From JABSOG01 sp041583135 (GTDB taxonomy: Bacteria > Pseudomonadota > Gammaproteobacteria > Enterobacterales > Alteromonadaceae): DNA of 64,000 bases. The notes under the pieces are model-generated. The model worked only from the letters and a program-made list of their open reading frames with translations, was not told where the DNA came from and ran no database searches. Within the stretch, counting starts at the first letter, position 1. Each line of letters begins with the position of its first letter. Location of the stretch: the NCBI GenBank assembly GCA_041583135.1, contig JBFHGJ010000003.1, forward strand, positions 62,001 through 126,000, given 5' to 3'. Positions 34,567 to 45,037 of this stretch are shown piece by piece. A program made the translations under genes and the position numbers.

Positions 34567-37500
34567 ATGGATTTTGCCATCAACTTTTTGCCGCCTGGCG
34601 GCCTTTCAAGCTCAGTAATCACTACTGTGTGGGTTGGCGTTATGGTGGTGGCATTTTTTAATCTTCGCTTTGGTACGACTTTGTCTGGTCTAGTGGTGCC
34701 AGGTTATCTGGTGCCATTGTTCATTGTTCATCCGGTTAGTGCTTGGGTTGTCATAATTGAAAGCCTGTTGACTTACCTTATCGCGCGCGTTATCGCAGAT
34801 CGAGGTTTGGTTCGTCTAGGGCTAGGGGAAATGTTCGGGCGAGACCGCTTTTTTATGCTGATACTTATCAGCGTCTTAGTTCGGATCGTGACTGATGGGT
34901 TTGTCTTGCCATTGCTGTCGGAGCAGTTGGCACAATTAGGCGCCCCATATGAAATGCGAAGTGCCTTGCACAGCTTTGGTCTCATCATTATCGCGCTGTG
35001 CGCCAATTTGATGTGGAACGGTGGAATCAAAGTGGGCTGCATTTCACTCGCTCTCTATATCGGCTGTACTTACTTTTTGGTCGAGTATGTATTAATGCCG
35101 TTTACCAACTTCAATATCAGTACTTTAGGTTATATGTATGAAGATATTGCATCAAGTATCTTGGCGAGTCCTAAAGCATATATCATTCTGATCACTGCTG
35201 CTTTTATATCCTCACGCATGAATCTGCGTTACGGCTGGGATTTCAACGGTATCCTTATTCCATCGTTATTGGCTTTGCAATGGTATGATCCATTCAAGAT
35301 ATTGGCTACTTTTGTCGAGGCAATAGTGGTTTTGATGTGCGCACAGGTTGTCATGAAGCTACCTGTCCTTAAAGCCATCAATTTTGAAGGCGCAAGGCAG
35401 ATGATTTTATTCTTCAATGTCGGCTTTGGATATAAGGTTTTGCTCGGCTTCGCCATTGTTTATTGGATGCCTGAACAGAAGGTGACGGATTTTTATGGAT
35501 TCGGCTATGTCTTGGCTACTCTGATGGCGCTTAAAATGTATCAAAATGGCATTGCAATTCGTTTTACCCGTACTACTTTGCAAACTTCACTTGTCGCGGT
35601 CATATTTGCGAGCTTGTTTGGGTATGCACTGACACTGAGTCCGACAACTGCCTTAGTTGCCGTCGAAAGTCCGCTGGGCGATGTGCAGTACGATGTGTCT
35701 GATCACAGCCTCGGCCAATTTGTTGATAAAATTCGTCTACAGAGTTATCAATCAGATAATGCGGAACTGCCAATTATACCGCTAGGTACAACTCTAAGTG
35801 ACTTCAAAAAGCTATTTATGGCAATGCGGCAGTTGCGCTATCCTGTAGAGCCTGCGCAACTAAGCGGCTTGGCTCAGCTGGCCAAACAGGTAGGTTATCG
35901 GGTTAGCCTTATCGAGCAGCGTTATATTGCGCTGGATGATGTTACGCCGACACGAGGGTGGGGGAGTTATCTTGTTGATGCTCAGGCTAAGTCGCAAATG
36001 GCCATCGAGGTGCCCAAAGCGTTAGATGAACCAAAAGCTGCTGCTGTTGCCCTACCTGTATTTCAAGCGCTGAACGCCCGCTATTTGAGTTACGCTGGCG
36101 CAAGGGCTTCTCGCAGCGATGATGGCAATGACAACGTGTTACTAAATGCACAGCTGCCAATGCAAATGTTTCATCAGGCTGTGGCCAATAACAATGCTTT
36201 GCAATTGCGTAGTTATACCCGGAGCACTGCAAGACAATTGTTGGGAGTGAGGCAAGATAAATCGGCACTTGATCTAGATATCGCACAAAGTTCGGTTTAT
36301 GTAAAGCGAACCTTGCCCAATGGATTACCTTTAAAACGGCTCGAAACATTGCTTGGTGGCTTTGCTATTTACTGGCACTCACCAAAGACGCAAAATCGCC
36401 AGCGTGATACCGCGATTAATGGTTTCGTGGAGGTTTACCTTAATGAAGATAGTTTGTTGAATATTTTCTCAAAGGCTTACGCGCAACAAGATTATGAGGC
36501 GCTTGCTAAAACACAAAGCATTGATGGGTATCTACAAAGCTATTTGCTTGATGGTCAATTGGATTTTGCTGCTAGAGGTTCTGACGCATATATCACCCCT
36601 TACAATTATGAGTTGTTATACTTCGATCAAACGGTTTTACAAAACGCGTTCACCCTTATCGATAGCGCCAAAGATGGCAAATGGTTGCCAAAGCAACACC
36701 AGCAATTGCGGCAGGTGGCCTTTGCCGCCAGTCGTTTTAATTACAATGTACGTTTGTATCGTCACGTACCCAACAATGCATATTATCTGATTATCGAACC
36801 GAACAAAGCACTTGAGCCGACAAGACATTGGGGAACTTATGTACTTAAAGTGGGTCATTCCAGCAATTATATTGTTGAAGTGCCAAGACCCATATATGAA
36901 CGCAATACGTATGAGTTTGGTACTATGCTGTTTGAAAAGCTCGACGCCCGAGCATTGTTGATTAGTGGGGCTCACCCGTTGGCTAATAGTGATGGAAGTG
37001 CCGAAGTTACCCGCGTGCGCAACTCTGATAGCCTATTCAATTTGTTTCATCAGTCGTTACTAAGCCATTATGCCGGAGCTGAACCTTTTTCAGTCTCTAT
37101 TCGGGGGTTTGAACCTGAGTTTGATGAAATGAAAGCTACGGTAGTAGTGGCACATTTTGAGTATCAAAAACCCGGGGCGAGGAGACATCTAGGACTTCAG
37201 AGATTGAAGGAAACCATAGGAGATACAGGAGTGGCTCTAAAAGACTTTGATGAGCGCCAGATTGCTCAGCGTTTTGAAGCCAAACTCAATGCTCAATCTC
37301 GTTTCACTCGATTTGTTTCCGATGCTCAATATGCTGAAGTTTGGTTACCGAGCTTGGTGCGTAGCCGGTTTGAACGTCTAGGGCCTGATGACGCGCTTGC
37401 TGTAAAGATAGCGGCTACCGGTTTGAAAACGCTGCTTGTCGATATAGATCAGGTTGTCGCGATGCAAGCAAAGGCGGTTGAAGCAGAGGCTAAACTTCTT

Positions 37501-37758
37501 CAGGCAAAAACATTACTAAAGGCGTTTGCAGCGTCGCACAATGTTACCCAATTGAACGCTCTTAAGGCTTTAAATGCTAAAACTGATATTTTGGTGGACA
37601 ACAATAGTGGTCAGTATTATGTGCGTTTTGTCGATGCATTCAACAACATAACCTTTTTGGCAAATTTGATGCCTTTAAGTGCCAATAGTTATTCCAGCAA
37701 TGTACGCGAGTTTGTTGCCAATCGAAAACATTTTTGGCACTTGGAGGCTGAACAATGA
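34567..37758 (+). CDS. PgsC/CapC-like membrane protein with two pseudo-hydrolase tail domains
   Basis: 1063 residues against about 150 for Bacillus PgsC. Residues 1-145 match PgsC/CapC (SGLVVPGYLVPLFIVHP, ESLLTYLIARVI, MLILISVLVRIVTDG). A second diverged PgsC-like module occupies about 200-340 (NLRYGWDFNGILIPSLLALQW). Both are in a 10-12-helix membrane domain that ends near 370. The remaining 690 residues are predicted periplasmic and contain two copies of a domain related to the secreted protein at 40003 (about 460-640 and 745-935). Both copies lack the putative metal ligands. PgsC works with the PgsB ligase in poly-gamma-glutamate synthesis. Overlaps the next gene by ATGA. Confidence 0.8.
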   Translation: MDFAINFLPPGGLSSSVITTVWVGVMVVAFFNLRFGTTLSGLVVPGYLVPLFIVHPVSAWVVIIESLLTYLIARVIADRGLVRLGLGEMFGRDRFFMLILISVLVRIVTDGFVLPLLSEQLAQLGAPYEMRSALHSFGLIIIALCANLMWNGGIKVGCISLALYIGCTYFLVEYVLMPFTNFNISTLGYMYEDIASSILASPKAYIILITAAFISSRMNLRYGWDFNGILIPSLLALQWYDPFKILATFVEAIVVLMCAQVVMKLPVLKAINFEGARQMILFFNVGFGYKVLLGFAIVYWMPEQKVTDFYGFGYVLATLMALKMYQNGIAIRFTRTTLQTSLVAVIFASLFGYALTLSPTTALVAVESPLGDVQYDVSDHSLGQFVDKIRLQSYQSDNAELPIIPLGTTLSDFKKLFMAMRQLRYPVEPAQLSGLAQLAKQVGYRVSLIEQRYIALDDVTPTRGWGSYLVDAQAKSQMAIEVPKALDEPKAAAVALPVFQALNARYLSYAGARASRSDDGNDNVLLNAQLPMQMFHQAVANNNALQLRSYTRSTARQLLGVRQDKSALDLDIAQSSVYVKRTLPNGLPLKRLETLLGGFAIYWHSPKTQNRQRDTAINGFVEVYLNEDSLLNIFSKAYAQQDYEALAKTQSIDGYLQSYLLDGQLDFAARGSDAYITPYNYELLYFDQTVLQNAFTLIDSAKDGKWLPKQHQQLRQVAFAASRFNYNVRLYRHVPNNAYYLIIEPNKALEPTRHWGTYVLKVGHSSNYIVEVPRPIYERNTYEFGTMLFEKLDARALLISGAHPLANSDGSAEVTRVRNSDSLFNLFHQSLLSHYAGAEPFSVSIRGFEPEFDEMKATVVVAHFEYQKPGARRHLGLQRLKETIGDTGVALKDFDERQIAQRFEAKLNAQSRFTRFVSDAQYAEVWLPSLVRSRFERLGPDDALAVKIAATGLKTLLVDIDQVVAMQAKAVEAEAKLLQAKTLLKAFAASHNVTQLNALKALNAKTDILVDNNSGQYYVRFVDAFNNITFLANLMPLSANSYSSNVREFVANRKHFWHLEAEQ

Positions 37759-40013
37759 GATTGATTGGTAGAAGCATCTTAGTGTTAATGTTACTACTGT
37801 TTCTCTTTCAAGTGTATCAGCGTGTAGATAGCTGGCAGGGCTGGCAAAAACCTCAAAGTGCCGATGATGAGCTGGGGTTCGATAGCTATCGTGTCTACTG
37901 GCTTGATGACAGTTTGATATTTAAGCTCCCGGCGAATACAGAGCAAGTACGAGTGATGTTAACTTCTACAGTCAGCCAAGATAGTAGCGACTTTAGACTC
38001 GGCTTTAGTGCCAGAGGGCAAGATAGTCAGGTGCTGGCTCAGGGGCAAAGGCAATACGATAATTTGTCTTTACCGCCTGAGGGAGAACGGTTTTTAGGAA
38101 TGATACAAGGCCAACCTGCCCACTATACTCGAGAGTTTTATCTTGATGGCAACAAAGCCAACCCTTTATCACAACTGAAGTTGTGGAAAATATCGGGTGA
38201 TGACGTAAAGGTTGCATTGAGAGTCGCGGTGTTGGAGCGAAAAAGTGATAGTGAACTCGCAATTAATTGGCAGCGGATGCGCAGGGAAAAAAGGTCTAAA
38301 CTGCTGGAAGGACATATCTATCCCAGTGATTTGGTGAAGGAGGAGCATCGCCGGGCGGCATTGCAATATCAGTGGTTATCTCTAGGTCCGGAAGGGCTTG
38401 AGGGGGAAGCGTATCAAGTGACGACTTTATTTGTCAAAAATGAAGATGAGCAGCTGCCGCCTGTTCAATTAGGGGAACTTGATAGCGCCGATGTGATTTC
38501 CAAATCAAAAGTGGTTACTCTCATGCAAAGGGCTACCAACCCTATCAGTGGTGCTAGCTGTGCTCAACCGCAGGATTGGATGGAGTTAGCTTGGGTGGAG
38601 GATGATCGTATCAGTGTTCAACATTTTGATGGCGCTGAACTGTCAATTCCGGCACAGCCTAGACTGTATCGTCTTCGTAGTAGCGCTAAATGTCAGCTAT
38701 CATTGTTCGATAGCAACGGGCAGGCAGTTGAATTAGAACGTCAAGTGCAACGCACATACGTTACGCAACGGGGTCAACCATTGGAGTTTGTTTTGACGCC
38801 TGGCGAAAATTCGGTTCAACCACTGAAGCTCACGGCTCGAGGGCTCAATTTAGACTCCTCTGGCGAAGTTTTGTGGGAAGTCGAGGATGACAATGGTGCT
38901 GCGCTGTTAAAGGGACGATTACAGGTAACTAAAAAGCCTGATTGGTATGAGCGATTAGCGTCGAATGACGCGCAACTTAGTGCTCGCTCGGAGGTCATTA
39001 TAAATGCGCCCATAAATGCCGCTAAGATTCGGGTGTATAGTGAAAGCCAAACGATGCTAATCAAGCTATTTAGTCGAAGTATCCATATGCCTTGGCTTGC
39101 CGGGACACCGAAATGGTTTACTGTAGAGCCAAATGATTTTGAGCGGCTTAAGCTTATGGACCATTCAAAGCTAATCTATTGGCAAAAACGTTTAGAGCCC
39201 AATGACCATCAGACCTTTCTCAGCCAATGGCAAACCTTAACGCCTGAACCCAACATTACCAGTTTCGAGCTGTTTAGCCATGACATCAGCGAGGCATATA
39301 CCCCTAGTGCCTATTTGCCATTTACTGGAGGTTCAGTGCTGTTGGAGGGGCAACCAGGACGGCGTTTTATTACCCCCTCTCTTATCTACCAAAGGAGCAA
39401 TAGTGACCCTCAACAGATAACTGTCCAACTCAATGACGAAAGTATTCAGTACTGGTTGGTTGGTTCTATTGGTAAATTAAATTTAATGATGGTGAAACCG
39501 GGTTGGAATGAAGTCACGATTAAATCAAACGGTCATATTCAATGGTTTTTGAATCATCAAGCTAACAATCAATTGGAACAAAAGGGGCGACGTTTACGTT
39601 TGGTTTATCCTCTTGGCAACAATCTTCAGTTTCAACTGGACAAATCTGAACCAAAAGAGTGGGTCAGTTTGCATTATTTTCCTGCCACCGATAAGGCGCA
39701 CAGATTGACTGTCACCATTAAATACATGGCGAAAGCAGGAACCACTGAAGCGCATACGGTTCCGATAAGGCAGTTCAATATTGAGCCACAGCAGGAAAAA
39801 CCACTTAACTGGCTACTTCATCAAAGAGATAGTCGCCTGTGGGGGCCTGTTGTTTTAGGGTTTGCACTAGAGTCGGATCTTCAAGCGGCTAAATATCGTA
39901 TTACTGTCAGTAGTGACATAGCAGATAGCGGCTATATTCAAGCCTCCTATGTTAAACAAATTCCTGATGTGCTCATTGAGCACTTTTCTGAGAGGGGCGG
40001 AGATGGCAACTAA
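37755..40013 (+). CDS. Membrane-anchored periplasmic protein of the polymer locus, unknown family
   Basis: 752 residues. One N-terminal helix (about 5-22), then a large beta-rich region with no membrane segments, so probably anchored in the inner membrane and exposed to the periplasm. No family recognised. Stretches such as VEPNDFERLKLM, LEFVLTPGENSVQPLKL and VLLEGQPGRRF resemble carbohydrate- or polymer-binding beta sandwiches in style only. Some segments resemble parts of the 1404-residue partner. The start overlaps the PgsC-like stop (ATGA), and its stop is overlapped by the next start. Confidence 0.7.
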   Translation: MRLIGRSILVLMLLLFLFQVYQRVDSWQGWQKPQSADDELGFDSYRVYWLDDSLIFKLPANTEQVRVMLTSTVSQDSSDFRLGFSARGQDSQVLAQGQRQYDNLSLPPEGERFLGMIQGQPAHYTREFYLDGNKANPLSQLKLWKISGDDVKVALRVAVLERKSDSELAINWQRMRREKRSKLLEGHIYPSDLVKEEHRRAALQYQWLSLGPEGLEGEAYQVTTLFVKNEDEQLPPVQLGELDSADVISKSKVVTLMQRATNPISGASCAQPQDWMELAWVEDDRISVQHFDGAELSIPAQPRLYRLRSSAKCQLSLFDSNGQAVELERQVQRTYVTQRGQPLEFVLTPGENSVQPLKLTARGLNLDSSGEVLWEVEDDNGAALLKGRLQVTKKPDWYERLASNDAQLSARSEVIINAPINAAKIRVYSESQTMLIKLFSRSIHMPWLAGTPKWFTVEPNDFERLKLMDHSKLIYWQKRLEPNDHQTFLSQWQTLTPEPNITSFELFSHDISEAYTPSAYLPFTGGSVLLEGQPGRRFITPSLIYQRSNSDPQQITVQLNDESIQYWLVGSIGKLNLMMVKPGWNEVTIKSNGHIQWFLNHQANNQLEQKGRRLRLVYPLGNNLQFQLDKSEPKEWVSLHYFPATDKAHRLTVTIKYMAKAGTTEAHTVPIRQFNIEPQQEKPLNWLLHQRDSRLWGPVVLGFALESDLQAAKYRITVSSDIADSGYIQASYVKQIPDVLIEHFSERGGDGN

Positions 40014-40830
40014 AGCGATTTGGGGATTGCTGCTATTATTTATTAGCAACTCAGTTATGTCAAAAAGCGCTGAACAATTGTCTTTTAAAGCTGCCGATGA
40101 ACGAGAATTTAAGCAGTTAAAACAGGGGTTTACTCAGGCTTTTAGTGCTAATACAGCGTCACTATTGACGCCATTTTATATCACCAAGCCCTGTAATAAT
40201 TGCCAGCGCTATGACAGTCGTGCCGACTTTGGGTGGGGGCGGCTAGTCGTTTATTCGAGTAAAGCCAAGCTTTTGGTTCAAGTGCCTCATCGATTTTATG
40301 ACCGGGGGACTTGGCAGATAGCCAAGCAATGGCGTAGCCATGAAACACTCGCCGCGCTGATGGTTAATACTGTTCATCGGTACGGTGAAGGGCGCCATAG
40401 TAGAGATTTTTCGACTGCGCCAAACAACGCATTTTTGGCTGCAGCCGAAGCTTTTATCGCTACTCGCCCAGAAGGTATCGTCGTCCAACTACACGGGTTT
40501 AGTAGACACAAACGTAAAACTGCCGCAGGTGCAGTGGCAAATGTGGTACTAAGCTATGGTCGTAAAGCGGTGAGAAAAGAACTTCAAAAGTTGACACGAA
40601 TGGCTAACTGCATCAATAAGACGTTTAAAGTCAACGTATTGGTTTATCCCATTGAAGTTGAGGAGCTTGGCGGCACTCAAAATATCATTGCTAAAGCCTT
40701 TGTGGCGCAAGGATTTAAAGATCGTTTTATACACATAGAGCTTGACGCTGACTTCAGGGCTTTCCTTAAAATGGAAAAGGCGCAATCAATGCGATTGTAT
40801 GATTGCATCAGTGGGGGGGACAATGAGTAA
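40003..40830 (+). CDS. Secreted amidohydrolase-like protein (candidate polymer hydrolase)
   Basis: About 275 residues with a signal peptide (ends NSVMSKSA). VQVPHRFYDRGT (His near 93), VVQLHGFS (His near 164), LGGTQNIIA (about 222) and FIHIELDADFRAF (about 243) are spaced like the metal sites of N-formylglutamate amidohydrolase and phage poly-gamma-glutamate hydrolase enzymes. That family link is by pattern and is tentative. The same fold occurs twice, degenerate, in the PgsC-like tail. The ATG at 40003 lies within the upstream gene end (11-base overlap) after GAGGGGCGGAG. It could trim or release the polymer. Confidence 0.6.
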   Translation: MATKAIWGLLLLFISNSVMSKSAEQLSFKAADEREFKQLKQGFTQAFSANTASLLTPFYITKPCNNCQRYDSRADFGWGRLVVYSSKAKLLVQVPHRFYDRGTWQIAKQWRSHETLAALMVNTVHRYGEGRHSRDFSTAPNNAFLAAAEAFIATRPEGIVVQLHGFSRHKRKTAAGAVANVVLSYGRKAVRKELQKLTRMANCINKTFKVNVLVYPIEVEELGGTQNIIAKAFVAQGFKDRFIHIELDADFRAFLKMEKAQSMRLYDCISGGDNE

Positions 40831-43800
40831 TAGGCAACAGTCTCTGTTGAGGATGGTGTTTATATTTATCACTATTTATGCGTTGAATTCAAATGCACAA
40901 GAAGTGTTCACCTCCCGTCTCGATGAACGTATTTATCCGCCGAAACTAAAATGGCTGACGTTGGAAGGGACGTCGCAAGGTCGGCCGTTCAAATGGCAAC
41001 AAGGTCGTTATTTGAGGCTTTATTTCGACAAAACACCACCCAAAAGTGCCAGAGTGTGGATCCATGGAAAAGGCGGGTTATTTTCACAAGCACAATACAC
41101 AGAGCTGGAAAGGCAGTGGCTGATTGAAACAGATCAGAACAAAGAGCAACTGGTGTTGCTTGAAGGTTTTGATGACGCCTATCCTATACGTATTGCTCAG
41201 TCTGTAGAGGAGCGTGCGCCTTTTCTTAAAGCTTATTCTCAGCCCTTGTTCAAGGACGATAAAACTGTAGCCGTTGCTAGGGTGGGTAAAGAGGGAGAGA
41301 ATGCCAGCACGATCACGCACTACTACCATGAGTTGGGTCAAGGCTCGCCTTTTGTACAAACATTAAGTGGTCCAGGCAGGTATGAATTTGTTTTTACAAC
41401 CGAGTGGCTTGCTCAATACGGCAATGTGAATTTAATGGAGTTGAAGGTTGCTATTGAGGGGGGGGATACACGTACAGAAGTGTTCAAAATACAGCCTCAA
41501 CTTGATCATTTACTCAAAACACCTTGGTGCGAATGTACCTACTCTCGTCAGGCGCTCTTTGAAATTGAATTGCCAGAGGGTAAGCATCAGGTTTCGCTCT
41601 ATGCCGATAGGGTTATGCTAGGCTATTGGCGTTCAATAGAGGCGAGTGAAAGCTACTTCTTTACTCACAATGCAAAGCTAAAATATAGGGAAAAATCAGC
41701 GGTGGCGTTAGCTCCTCCTGAATTGTTCTTTTATCGGACGCTTGGGGCGTTAAGCGCCACAGAAGTCGCTACGGTTAAGTCTCCTGTTCATGTATCAGAA
41801 AGCCATAGCGTCGGCACAATAGTCGATGCTCCGCAGCGGCTATTTACCCAGCTCAGCGGTTTTGCTCGGATTGGTTTTGGTCTACCTCTGTCCACCTATA
41901 ACCCTCCGCTGAGGGTGATGATTGAACCCGGTGTCAATAGCTCATTAATCGAATTAATAACGGATACGGGTGAGCGCATCGAATTGATGCGAAATGGTCG
42001 GTTTGACCAAGAGCAGATGCCGCAACAGTATGTTCAATTTAAGAAACCGTATCGAAAAATATGGGTCAAAAACTTAAGAGGCAATGTCACTTCGGTTAAT
42101 CTCGCCCATAAACATTTAAGGCCATTTGGCGCTGATGAGGCAACTTTTATCACTGCGGTAAATGAGTATGGGGGGGCAGAAAGTTTAGGTTGGTTGCATG
42201 ATAAGAATGACCAACGCGGCTCTTCGTACTTATATCGTAACGAATTGGCTTTGATGGCGACGAGACTTCGTGGCCGATATCAAAGTTTTGTTGAGCGTTA
42301 CCCACAACAATTGCTGGCCGGTGATTTAACAGCATTGATGACAAGATTAAGTCAATTACAAAATCAACAATTAACAACCCTTGCTCAGTGGTTTGAAGCA
42401 ATGTCTGAACAAGGCTTTGGTGGTACTGCACTGCGTTTCCTAGTTGCAACGTCAATGACGGGGTCGGCAAAATGGCAACAACGCGCAGAAGCTTTCGTAC
42501 TGGCACGATGGGCGGAGAATGAGCAGTGGTACAATATCGAAGGCTATTGGGCATATCGCTTTTTACATGACAGCCAGAAGATCGCTTCTGTGGAAATTGC
42601 AAAAGCACTGCTGAGGCAAGGTAAGTTTGAACTTGCTGCGAAGTGGTTTTATCTGGCTACTCAAGCTGGTTATGACATTCCGTACAATGAGGGCTTCATT
42701 GCGGCGAAAGCGGCGGGTTTATCTGCGCTGAGTGATTTTTTTATAGATGGGCTAAAGGTACAACCTTTACCTGCTGCTTGGCCATATTGGCAAATGCCCG
42801 CCAACATGACTTTTTCTGTCAGTAGCAGTGATCTTCTATACAATAAAAAGTTACAAAGCTATCTAGCTGTCCAGCGTATAACTCATGGGCAGAAGCATCT
42901 GGTTCGATTAAACGAGGCTGGGCGTGTGCGATTGACGTTATATTCAGTGAAAAATTGTAATATGCAATGGCAATCACACGAGCAACTAACAATTAGTATC
43001 AATGGGCAAAAAGCTATCTATAAGATTTCCGGCTTGGCAGATTCAAAGTCGATGGTCAGTGCTGTGGAGCCTCAGCTGTGTTTGTCCTCGAATAATACTG
43101 TGATTATTGAGTTGCCTGAGCATACTCGCGAGTTTATTGTTAAAAGTCAGTTTCATGATGCCTATGTCGTCGTTGAGCAGCTTGCAGACCTCATATTGGA
43201 TTGGCCGCAAATTAAAGGATCGCAACAGGTGGTTACTAGGCAGCAGCCCAGCGTACCCATGACGCCAGTGGAACTGGCGTTTGCAGCGCAAGATAACGCC
43301 GATTATGAATGGCAAAGACTACAATCGATTATGTTCAGTGGGGGCAGTAAATTAATGTCGTTCAACCGCTGGCAGGGAACTTCACAAGCTGCACGTTGGC
43401 TTGAGGCTTTACTGATTGAGCCGGTCAATGTTGGCGAATACTTGATCCCGGAAAACGGCGTTGAAGTATTACAAATCAATGTCGATAAAAAAAGGGTGAT
43501 GAATATAAATGTGCGAGAAATCGCTCAGTTTGGCGCCCCTATCTCTCCGGCAAGTGTTTTGCTCGAAGTTCAAGGTAAAACGTCTATTATTTCCCTCCCG
43601 TATAAAGGAACTTTTGATTTAAACCCGGGGAATAACTTCATTCGCCTTTCGCTAAACAATAAAGAAGGCTTTCATCTCGGCAAACCTGCAGCGCTGAATC
43701 GCCGTGCATGGGCGTTTTTTTCGGTAGATGGTTATCAATTGCCAGCAACCAAGCGTCGTTTTGAAGTCGCCAGTAAAGTCAAGCCTCTACAAGTTCTGAT

Positions 43801-45037
43801 CCCGGCGCAAAGTCTTGTGCGGATCGATGATGCAAATGGGCAAAGTGAAAAACGCTATTTCAGCGAACAAACCATACTTAACTTGAGCCCAAAAAGTGAG
43901 CAAGCAGAAACCTTGTATCGACTATGGCGTTGGCAGAAGAAAGAGCAGCCTCAAGCACAAGATAAGACCGTTAGCTCAATGACGCCACCGCTCTCGTTTA
44001 GTGATTCTATGGTGTGGCCGGCCCCGGCTGACGATGCTTTTGAAATGCAAGGTGTAGGTGACGGTGGGCAACACTCAGCATCTAGTCAAGGCTTTTTTGC
44101 TGGCGTGCAATCTAGACGCAATTTTGATGAGGCGGAAAATATTCAAAATGAACGTTTTTATCAGTTGGGCTGGCATTATCGCCAGCAACTGCCTGATTGG
44201 CAAAGCTATTTTTCTTCAGACTTAGCATTGCGTCGCCACTACGATACACAATTACAAACCCTAGCATTGAAAAATGATTACTTCTGGGAGATTAATGATA
44301 GCTGGTCATTCGAAGCTGATTTGGATTTTTTCTATCAATATCAAGCGCATTCGCCACTAATTAGAAATAGTGTTGGGCTAGTGAGTAAAGTTGGAGTTAA
44401 CTATAGGCGGGATGTTTCCTTCAACAGTGAAAATCGAATGAGCTTAGATTTTGTTGGGCGCTACCTCAGTTTATCTCCGTTGAATACCGTTGAAAATGGA
44501 CGAACTCTTGCAGTGGATGATGATGTGTTTTCTCTTTATAAATATAATCACCGCCAAGGCGTGGAACTATCTGATGTGTGGCAGTATAGTCCATACCGAG
44601 ATATTCGAATCAGGGTCTCTGCCAGCCTGTTTTCTAACGAGCAATTTGATCTTTTTTCACCTACGCGTATGCGCTTTGGCTTGGGATTGCGCCAATACTA
44701 TGAGCCGTTTGTTATGCGAGTGGATTTTGGTCACACCGTATTTAGAAGAGAAAATGAGCAAGGCCAATACGACAGGACAAGTCGTGATACGTTGCGCTTT
44801 GGCGTGTTATTTGAACATTGGCGGCCGTTGGGTGACTTAGCACAGCTGGAGTTATTTTCAAATCATGATTTTGATAGCGGTGAAACGTCTTTTGGCATTG
44901 AGTTTCACTGGTTTATTACCTCTGGCAAAGGTTATGAGGATTTTGCACCACGGAATTTGGTTTTTGGGGCATTACGTAAACGGCAAACTCATCGTCGTAT
45001 TAAATCCAATCAAGTGCTGAGGCAAGGCGATGAGTGA
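40823..45037 (+). CDS. Large secreted protein with alpha-solenoid and probable outer-membrane beta-barrel
   Basis: About 1404 residues. Signal peptide to about residue 30 (ends SNAQ), then a beta-rich periplasmic region (about 30-480), a helical solenoid (about 490-620: LTTLAQWFEAMSEQG, ALLRQGKFELAAKWFYLATQAG), a second beta-rich region, and a final 260 residues of alternating amphipathic strands with many aromatic ends (FSSDLALRRHYD, VGVNYRRDVSF, MRFGLGLRQYYE, FGIEFHWFI). This is the plan of polysaccharide exporters such as PgaA and BcsC, though I see no sequence kinship. Translation overlaps both neighbours by 8 bases. Confidence 0.65.
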   Translation: MSNRQQSLLRMVFIFITIYALNSNAQEVFTSRLDERIYPPKLKWLTLEGTSQGRPFKWQQGRYLRLYFDKTPPKSARVWIHGKGGLFSQAQYTELERQWLIETDQNKEQLVLLEGFDDAYPIRIAQSVEERAPFLKAYSQPLFKDDKTVAVARVGKEGENASTITHYYHELGQGSPFVQTLSGPGRYEFVFTTEWLAQYGNVNLMELKVAIEGGDTRTEVFKIQPQLDHLLKTPWCECTYSRQALFEIELPEGKHQVSLYADRVMLGYWRSIEASESYFFTHNAKLKYREKSAVALAPPELFFYRTLGALSATEVATVKSPVHVSESHSVGTIVDAPQRLFTQLSGFARIGFGLPLSTYNPPLRVMIEPGVNSSLIELITDTGERIELMRNGRFDQEQMPQQYVQFKKPYRKIWVKNLRGNVTSVNLAHKHLRPFGADEATFITAVNEYGGAESLGWLHDKNDQRGSSYLYRNELALMATRLRGRYQSFVERYPQQLLAGDLTALMTRLSQLQNQQLTTLAQWFEAMSEQGFGGTALRFLVATSMTGSAKWQQRAEAFVLARWAENEQWYNIEGYWAYRFLHDSQKIASVEIAKALLRQGKFELAAKWFYLATQAGYDIPYNEGFIAAKAAGLSALSDFFIDGLKVQPLPAAWPYWQMPANMTFSVSSSDLLYNKKLQSYLAVQRITHGQKHLVRLNEAGRVRLTLYSVKNCNMQWQSHEQLTISINGQKAIYKISGLADSKSMVSAVEPQLCLSSNNTVIIELPEHTREFIVKSQFHDAYVVVEQLADLILDWPQIKGSQQVVTRQQPSVPMTPVELAFAAQDNADYEWQRLQSIMFSGGSKLMSFNRWQGTSQAARWLEALLIEPVNVGEYLIPENGVEVLQINVDKKRVMNINVREIAQFGAPISPASVLLEVQGKTSIISLPYKGTFDLNPGNNFIRLSLNNKEGFHLGKPAALNRRAWAFFSVDGYQLPATKRRFEVASKVKPLQVLIPAQSLVRIDDANGQSEKRYFSEQTILNLSPKSEQAETLYRLWRWQKKEQPQAQDKTVSSMTPPLSFSDSMVWPAPADDAFEMQGVGDGGQHSASSQGFFAGVQSRRNFDEAENIQNERFYQLGWHYRQQLPDWQSYFSSDLALRRHYDTQLQTLALKNDYFWEINDSWSFEADLDFFYQYQAHSPLIRNSVGLVSKVGVNYRRDVSFNSENRMSLDFVGRYLSLSPLNTVENGRTLAVDDDVFSLYKYNHRQGVELSDVWQYSPYRDIRIRVSASLFSNEQFDLFSPTRMRFGLGLRQYYEPFVMRVDFGHTVFRRENEQGQYDRTSRDTLRFGVLFEHWRPLGDLAQLELFSNHDFDSGETSFGIEFHWFITSGKGYEDFAPRNLVFGALRKRQTHRRIKSNQVLRQGDE

